From contig CACZZF010000001.1 of NCBI GenBank assembly GCA_902785575.1, positions 124,001 through 188,000 of the forward strand: a stretch of DNA of 64,000 nucleotides. Direction: 5' to 3'. The stretch comes from an uncultured Bacteroidia bacterium (GTDB lineage: Bacteria > Bacteroidota > Bacteroidia > Bacteroidales > UBA932). Made by a program: the position numbers and the translations under genes. Positions 59,411 through 64,000 of this stretch are shown here, piece after piece. Numbering within the stretch: position 1 is the stretch's first letter; every line of letters starts with the position of its first letter. The notes under the pieces were generated by a model. The model saw nothing but the letters and a program-made list of their open reading frames with translations, was not told where the DNA came from and did no database searches.

Positions 59411-59857
59411 CTATCTATGCTTAAAAATGACCTTCAGGTCAGACAACGAAGCCTTCCCCGTCAGGTAAACCACTGTCACGAACTTACTGCCGGACACTTC
59501 CTTGATTTGATAGCCCACGTACTTGTTCCTGTTCCTGTCGGCCGGGAAACTAAGCAGCGCGTAAACCAACTTGCCTTCCTCGGAATCCATTTCTTTGTTG
59601 ACAGCAACCAACGCGTCAACCTCTAACCAGGAGATGATCCTGTCTATCTCGGCGTCTGTCGCCTTGAATCTGACGCTCCGGAAATAATCCAGATTGTACG
59701 ACTTGAGCTCCTTACCGCTGACAACGGATTCAGTGATAGTGGACGCCGGCACAATTGCCCCGTTAAAAAGGCTGTCTATCTGTAGGCCAGCCTGAGCCAC
59801 GGCTGGTGGGGCCAAGGAAAGGAATGCGCCTAAGGTTATGATTATGAATCTTTTCAT
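59411..59857 (-). CDS. Small secreted protein of the sigma operon
   Basis: A 148-residue protein with a signal peptide (residues 1-21, ending AVAQ). The mature part has a short helix-and-strand layout (ELKSYNLDYFRSVRFKATDAEIDRIISWLEVDA; VGYQIKEVSGSKFVTVVYLTGKAS). I do not recognise a family with certainty; DUF4252-like small proteins occur at this position. The last 25 residues are basic. Co-directed between anti-sigma and barrel genes. Confidence 0.68.
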   Translation of the reverse strand: MKRFIIITLGAFLSLAPPAVAQAGLQIDSLFNGAIVPASTITESVVSGKELKSYNLDYFRSVRFKATDAEIDRIISWLEVDALVAVNKEMDSEEGKLVYALLSFPADRNRNKYVGYQIKEVSGSKFVTVVYLTGKASLSDLKVIFKHR

Positions 59858-59863
59858 AAGTAC

Positions 59864-60301
59864 CTATTCTCCAAAAATACCTGTAAGTTGTTCTTCCATG
59901 TCTGTCCGGTCGGAAAGCAGATCAGCAAGGATGTTGTCGACGTCGTTCATTACAACTTCCTTGTCGGTGATCTTTTGTCCGCTCACGTACGAGACACAAA
60001 CATTAGTTTTATTATATAGACTCACCCCGAGGGTGATGATTATTGCCAGACTTGCCGCAATAGCGGCAATGCGGCGCCAAACGATCTCCCGGAGTCGGAG
60101 ACTCCTCCGGGAAGTGATGGCCTTAGTATTGCCAAAGATAACAGCACGGCCGGCGGCGAAATAGCCCATGACGGCACGCACCTCGTCATATTCAGGGCCC
60201 TGGTCTTCCTCTGATGCCAAGAATACCTTTAAGGCGGTCTCCTCGTCCTGCGAGAGAGATCCTTCGAAATAGCCTTCTATCAATTCATTAACACTTTTCA
60301 T
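59864..60301 (-). CDS. Anti-sigma factor (membrane protein)
   Basis: A 145-residue protein: N-terminal cytoplasmic helical region (IEGYFEGSLSQDEETALKVFL) with the shape of an anti-sigma domain, one membrane helix near 80-98 (IAAIAASLAIIITLGVSLY), and a short periplasmic tail. It overlaps the sigma gene by 14 bases (60288-60301). It likely holds the ECF factor until a signal releases it. Confidence 0.78.
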   Translation of the reverse strand: MKSVNELIEGYFEGSLSQDEETALKVFLASEEDQGPEYDEVRAVMGYFAAGRAVIFGNTKAITSRRSLRLREIVWRRIAAIAASLAIIITLGVSLYNKTNVCVSYVSGQKITDKEVVMNDVDNILADLLSDRTDMEEQLTGIFGE

Positions 60302-60752
60302 AATCTTCCCTGAATTTATCCCTTAACAGTTTCCTGGCTCTTGATGCCTGCATCCTGACCGCCGCCGGAGCCATACCGAGCTCATCCGCTATATCCTCGA
60401 AAGTCATCCCCTCATATTCGTGCATTCTTATTATTTCTTTCTGAGTCTCAGACAATTCCTTCTCCACTGACGCCTCAACCTTTCTGAACAGCGACTCCAT
60501 CTCGCCCCGGGAACCTCCCTCATCCTCAATCGCCAAGCCCTCAAAACCAACTGTCCTTCTTCTGCTGGACTTCCTGAACTCGTCGATCTCGATGTTCTTT
60601 CCTGTCCTTGAGAGCAGACCGACCGCCTCTTTCAAGCTCCTTGCCTTGTATTTCCTTCCCCAGAGGCGGCAGAAAGCCTCTTGGAGGGCGTCCTCCGCCT
60701 TCCACCTGTCCTTCAACGTCAAAAACGCCTCTGTCAGGAAATCCTTTGCCAT
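60288..60752 (-). CDS. ECF-type RNA polymerase sigma factor
   Basis: 154 residues from ATG 60752 (an alternative TTG lies one codon up). Region 2: FLTLKDRWKAEDALQEAFCRLWGR. Region 4: ELSETQKEIIRMHEYEGMTFEDIADELGMAPAAVRMQASRAR. First gene of an operon with the anti-sigma, a small secreted protein and a barrel protein. It is a different lineage from the factor at 38531. Confidence 0.92.
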   Translation of the reverse strand: MAKDFLTEAFLTLKDRWKAEDALQEAFCRLWGRKYKARSLKEAVGLLSRTGKNIEIDEFRKSSRRRTVGFEGLAIEDEGGSRGEMESLFRKVEASVEKELSETQKEIIRMHEYEGMTFEDIADELGMAPAAVRMQASRARKLLRDKFREDYEKC

Positions 60753-60841
60753 CAATTTCAGTTCTCTACTCTAATAAACGAAAAAACAACGAAAATGTAA
60801 CAGTGTTTTTCAGAATTGCTTGTGTATTAATAATATACAAT

Positions 60842-60870
60842 AATCGTGTAGCCAAATAAGCTACACGATT
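60842..60870 (-). terminator. Perfect hairpin after the Dcu gene
   Basis: AATCGTGTAGC (60842-60852) with GCTACACGATT (60860-60870) forms an 11-bp perfect stem, loop 7. It lies 42 bases past the Dcu stop on the minus strand; on the plus strand it is followed by a short T-run. Works in either direction as an inferred terminator. Confidence 0.72.
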
Positions 60871-60911
60871 TTCATAAAGCATTGTTTTTCAGCTATTTCC
60901 CTAAAACGCTA

Positions 60912-62264
60912 TTACAGCCCTGCGAAATAGCCCGGGAAGAGAACCATGGTCATCAAGTAACCCACGATTGTGGAGACAATCACGCTAATCAAACCAGGCA
61001 TCATAAAGCTGTGATTCAAAAGGTATTTACCGATCACTGTGGTACCCGTACGGTCGAAGTTGACCGTGGCGATATCCGAAGGGTAGTTCGGGATGAAGAA
61101 GTAACCGTAAACGCTCGGTAGGACACCCAACAGAACCGGTCCGGGAATGCCAAGGGAATAAGCCAGAGGCAACATGGCGACGACCACGGCGCCCTGGGAA
61201 TTGATCAGCACGGAGACCAGGAAGAAGACCAAGGCTATAGACCAAGGGTATTGTGTCACGATCCCGGTCAGCATCTCCTTAATCTGGTCCATATAGTTTC
61301 CGAAGTAAGTGTCTGCCATCCAGGCGATACCATAGATGGCGACGACGGCAACCATTCCAGACCGCCAGACAGAACCCGCGGCTGCTTTCTTCAGATCCAC
61401 CTTGCTGAAGATGATCATCAAGGCAGTGGCGCAGAGCATAATGATCTGGATGGCTATATTCATCTTCGGGAGTTTGGCCAAAGCTTCCTTGCTCATCACC
61501 ATCTGGCAGAAAGCCAGGGCGACAATCACAAGAATGGCGCAAAGGAAAATGTAAACAGCCAGTTTCGCCTTCTTATCGATAACCTTGTCAAGGGTGGTGG
61601 CATCACTTCCGTAGACATAATCACGGACAGCGGGATCCTCTATTCTCTTCTGGAACTCAGAATCTTTATCCAGATCTTTTCCTCTGCGGAAAGAAGCCAT
61701 GGCGGCGAACAGCAGACCTATCAAGCAGGCGGGGATAGTCACCATAAGCACCTGAGGGATAGACACATCATAGCCGTTAGAGTTGGAAATGGTCACGAAA
61801 GCGACCACCGCGGCGGCAATCGGAGAACAAGTGATTCCCACCTGGGATGCGACAGAGGCCACACCACAAGGTCTTTCGGGACGGATTCCCTTCTTGATGG
61901 CGATGTCCACGATAATCGGCATAAGGGTATATACAACATGACCGGTACCCACGAGAACAGTCAGGAAGAAGGTTGTGAAGGGGGCCAGGATTGTGATACG
62001 ATCCGGATGCTTCCTAAGCATCTTCTCCGCAAGCTGGATAAGCCAATCCATACCACCGGAAGCCTGCAGGACTCCAGCGCATGTGACCGCGGCGATGATT
62101 ATGTAAATGACGTCGGTGGGCGGCGTACCGGGCTTCATTCCGAAGCCGAAAACCAAAATAGCCAGGCCGATTCCAGAGATCGCGCCGAGCGCTAAGCTAC
62201 CATATCTCGAGCCGACATAGAGGGCGGCGAGAACTATCAGCAGCTGAATGATCATTAATGCCAT
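60912..62264 (-). CDS. Anaerobic C4-dicarboxylate transporter (Dcu family)
   Basis: Exchanges fumarate, malate, aspartate and succinate across the inner membrane, typical of anaerobic fumarate respiration. 450 residues with about 11-12 membrane helices, and family signatures TTFFLTVLVGTGHVVYTLMPII, ASVASQVGITCSPIAAAVVAF and FFIPNYPSDIATVNFDRTGTT. DcuA versus DcuB cannot be told apart here. It starts 32 bases after the thioredoxin-fold lipoprotein gene. Confidence 0.93.
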   Translation of the reverse strand: MALMIIQLLIVLAALYVGSRYGSLALGAISGIGLAILVFGFGMKPGTPPTDVIYIIIAAVTCAGVLQASGGMDWLIQLAEKMLRKHPDRITILAPFTTFFLTVLVGTGHVVYTLMPIIVDIAIKKGIRPERPCGVASVASQVGITCSPIAAAVVAFVTISNSNGYDVSIPQVLMVTIPACLIGLLFAAMASFRRGKDLDKDSEFQKRIEDPAVRDYVYGSDATTLDKVIDKKAKLAVYIFLCAILVIVALAFCQMVMSKEALAKLPKMNIAIQIIMLCATALMIIFSKVDLKKAAAGSVWRSGMVAVVAIYGIAWMADTYFGNYMDQIKEMLTGIVTQYPWSIALVFFLVSVLINSQGAVVVAMLPLAYSLGIPGPVLLGVLPSVYGYFFIPNYPSDIATVNFDRTGTTVIGKYLLNHSFMMPGLISVIVSTIVGYLMTMVLFPGYFAGL

Positions 62265-62296
62265 GTAGTGTTATTATTTTATGTGGTTGAGAAGGG

Positions 62297-63409
62297 CTAT
62301 TTCAGTTTTGAGGAGAGGAAGGCCCTGAGCTCTTTCTCAGAAGAGACAGTCGTCGGGTTGAGTTCCCCATTCTCGATAAAGAAGGCAACGGGCAATTCAC
62401 CTGAGACATTGTACGTGTAGATGACAGTGCTGGCAGCTCCGAACCCGTCGCAAACATTGACCCAAGGAAGGTTCTGGGACTTGACGGCACTTGCCCAGAC
62501 TCCCTTGTCAGTGTCCAGGGAGATTGAATATATCTCCAGGCCTTTGGGATGGAAGGTCTTGTAAATCGGAAGGAGAACGTCCTGGTTGAACATCTTCTGC
62601 GCGGCGTCAGCGGCTTGCCAGAAATAAACCATGATTATTTTCGAGTCCAAATCACTGATTTTCACTTTCTTCCCGTCGATGGAAGGCATCTCCACATCAG
62701 GGTAACCCGCCTCACCAGCGGTGCTCAGCTTCTGATTGATAGACAGGACAGTGAACCTCCTGTCAGTCTCACTACCAAGGGCGGCCACATACTTGGAATC
62801 CGGATACACCTTGGCAAGTGAATCATGAACCGTCCTGAAGTGTATAGCGTCTGTCGATTGGCTGAACACAGGGAAATCATCATTGATCTTCTGGTACAGG
62901 ACCGGAATGGAAGTCAATGACTTGCAATTATCCATCACGTATTTGACCCTGGACCTGTAATACTCGACGTACTTCCTTGAAGCCGCTGGACTGTCACCCG
63001 CGTCTACAGAGGTAGAGAAATCTTTCATGAACGCGGCGAAGTCATCCTCAACCGACTTCAATTTGGCGCTTTCCTCAGATCCTTCGACAGTGTAGTTTCC
63101 ATTAAGATCTGAAGTCACTTTGACCTTGTCACCCTTCTGGAGAAGGAGGGAAGCGACTTTGGTGTCATCATGGAAGATATACACGAATTCAGGCTGACCC
63201 TGAGCGACATCGATCTTATATGAGAAAGAACCGTCGGAGCCTGTCTTGACAGTGTCAAGCACGTTGAAGGTGCTTCCGGCAAGCTTGGTGAAAACAACCT
63301 TTGAATCAGGAGCGCCTGAAAGGACTCCGTCCACACGGACTTTATCAGAACACGAAGAAGCGGCCGCCAGAATGGTCGCCGCCGCTAATATAAAACTATA
63401 ATTTCTCAT
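62297..63409 (-). CDS. DUF4369/thioredoxin-fold lipoprotein lacking CxxC
   Basis: A 370-residue protein with a lipoprotein signal (ASSC, Cys20). A DUF4369 N-terminal domain (residues 25-115, with DGSFSYKIDVAQGQPEFVYIF) is followed by a helical linker and a thioredoxin-like C-terminal domain (about 230-370, with DLDSKIIMVYFWQAADAAQKMFN, GLEIYSISLDTDKGVWASAV, and the cis-Pro region GELPVAFFIENG). Where TlpA-type thioredoxins have WCGPC the sequence reads QAADAAQ, so there is no redox CxxC. Redox activity is therefore unlikely; a binding or scaffold role is inferred. Its start overlaps the HIT gene by 14 bases. Confidence 0.85.
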   Translation of the reverse strand: MRNYSFILAAATILAAASSCSDKVRVDGVLSGAPDSKVVFTKLAGSTFNVLDTVKTGSDGSFSYKIDVAQGQPEFVYIFHDDTKVASLLLQKGDKVKVTSDLNGNYTVEGSEESAKLKSVEDDFAAFMKDFSTSVDAGDSPAASRKYVEYYRSRVKYVMDNCKSLTSIPVLYQKINDDFPVFSQSTDAIHFRTVHDSLAKVYPDSKYVAALGSETDRRFTVLSINQKLSTAGEAGYPDVEMPSIDGKKVKISDLDSKIIMVYFWQAADAAQKMFNQDVLLPIYKTFHPKGLEIYSISLDTDKGVWASAVKSQNLPWVNVCDGFGAASTVIYTYNVSGELPVAFFIENGELNPTTVSSEKELRAFLSSKLK

Positions 63410-63800
63410 ATTCCTGGAATATTCTTTCGGCTATCGCCTTGTTCTCCTCCGGGGAGAGGTGGAGCTTCTCTTTCCGGAAATCCATGTCCGCCTCCGTCTG
63501 GAGAGGCACGAGATGGATGTGGGTGTGGGGAACCTCCATCCCCAGGACAGCCACTCCGACCCTCTGGCATGGGATGGCCGCCTTGATCGCGAGAGCTACC
63601 TTGCGGGCGAAAGCCCACAGCCCCTCATAAGTGGCAGGATCAAGATTGAAGATATAGTCGTCCTCAACCTTTCTGGGAATCACAAGGGTGTGGCCGGGAG
63701 CCATCGGATTGATGTCGAGGAAAGCGTAGAAATCCTCGCTCTCAGCAACCTTGAATGAAGGGATCTCCCCCGCGGCGATCTTTGAGAAAATAGTAGCCAT
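63396..63800 (-). CDS. HIT-family nucleotide hydrolase/transferase
   Basis: 134 residues from ATG 63800, which begins MATIFSKIAAGEIPSFKV; an upstream frame adds seven residues. The His triad is intact in VPHTHIHLVPL (about 92-102), and FLDINPMAPGHTLVIPRK is the family N-terminal motif. It probably hydrolyses adenosine-phosphate conjugates, like HINT. It overlaps the DUF4369 gene and lies 4 bases after greA. Confidence 0.92.
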   Translation of the reverse strand: MATIFSKIAAGEIPSFKVAESEDFYAFLDINPMAPGHTLVIPRKVEDDYIFNLDPATYEGLWAFARKVALAIKAAIPCQRVGVAVLGMEVPHTHIHLVPLQTEADMDFRKEKLHLSPEENKAIAERIFQEYEKL

Positions 63801-63804
63801 AGCC

Positions 63805-64000
63805 TTAAATGGTAATGTCAAGAATCTTGAACCTGATCACGCCTGAAGGCACCGTAGCCTCAACGATATCTCCCTTGGAATGGCCTAGGAGGGCACGGGC
63901 GATGGGCGTGGTCGCGGCGAGTTTTCCATGGGCGAAATCAGCCTCGGTCTCTCCTACGATGGTAAACTCCATGACACTCTTCATGGTCAGGTTCTCAACC
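63805..64000 (-). CDS. greA: Transcription elongation factor GreA (C-terminal part, 5' end off window)
   Basis: The last 65 codons before TAA 63807-63805 encode a GreA/GreB C-terminal domain: VMEFTIVGETEADFAHGKLAATTPIARALLGHSKGDIVEATVPSG and the final FKILDITI. GreA rescues backtracked RNA polymerase. The start lies beyond the window's right edge. Confidence 0.88.
   Translation of the reverse strand, partial: VENLTMKSVMEFTIVGETEADFAHGKLAATTPIARALLGHSKGDIVEATVPSGVIRFKILDITI

Noticed and set aside
61251..62195. His/Asp-rich plus-strand frame across the Dcu gene
   Set aside because: It is a shadow of the membrane helices in the transporter gene; the odd composition follows from complementing hydrophobic codons.

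Overview
This window is chromosomal DNA of an anaerobic member of the Bacteroidales (Bacteroidota). The evidence is the Bat operon with a TolQ/ExbD/TonB cluster, the Dcu-type dicarboxylate carrier, a TGS-containing nucleoside kinase, DUF3244 and DUF4091 proteins, lipoprotein signals with C after short hydrophobic runs, almost no Shine-Dalgarno sequences, and several -7 boxes of the TAnnTTTG type. The core genome is moderately GC-rich. A guess at an Alistipes- or Cryptobacteroides-like gut lineage is inference only.

Layout. 1-5.1 kb: an edge-truncated GH95-like lipoprotein hydrolase interrupted in frame by a palindromic element, malate dehydrogenase, and a secreted cholesterol-dependent-cytolysin-like protein closed by a strong terminator. 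5.1-11.6 kb: a structured leader with a possible small ORF, then a phosphopantetheinyl transferase, LemA, a DUF2207 protein, a TPR protein, a degenerate EnvC-type M23 protein and TsaE. 11.6-17.3 kb (minus strand): four small envelope genes, a ComM/YifB ATPase and an alpha/beta hydrolase. 17.3-20.1 kb: nucleoside kinase and a GMP synthase that lacks its glutaminase domain. 20.1-28.5 kb (minus): a MoxR - DUF58 - membrane protein - BatA - BatB - BatC - BatD/E operon in which BatD and BatE are one polypeptide. 28.5-37.1 kb (plus): TruA, ExbB/TolQ - ExbD - TonB, a repeat-rich pseudouridine synthase, Era, a topoisomerase subunit A and shikimate kinase. 37.1-40.2 kb: an inhibitory-type serpin, then an ECF sigma factor translationally coupled to a membrane-anchored anti-sigma/beta-barrel fusion.

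40.2-48.7 kb is the accessory region. A truncated 3' copy of a DUF4091 gene is joined to a truncated IS3-type element. It is followed by an AT-richer block on one strand (TPR membrane regulator, DUF3244 protein, HExxH lipoprotein, small lipoprotein), then an Rpn/PD-(D/E)XK protein and the full DUF4091 gene. The two DUF4091 3' ends are direct repeats of 328 bp that bracket the block.

48.7-64 kb returns to core genes: RecJ, LysRS-AsnA-SpoU methyltransferase (coupled starts; the methyltransferase carries a second in-frame palindromic insert), a toxin/antitoxin pair with an operator palindrome, a shikimate dehydrogenase homologue, a DUF2442-HTH gene downstream of a frameshifted DUF4160 gene, SSB-PurA, a sigma/anti-sigma operon, a Dcu carrier, a thioredoxin-fold lipoprotein lacking its CxxC, a HIT protein and the 3' end of greA.

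Two themes stand out. First, repeat elements sit inside reading frames without breaking them: large palindromes in two genes and short dispersed motifs in three others. Second, there are two secreted or envelope systems of unclear role: the CDC-like protein and the DUF3244/TPR/HExxH block. No rRNA, tRNA or CRISPR array was recognised. No stretch longer than 300 bases lacks a gene or gene remnant.
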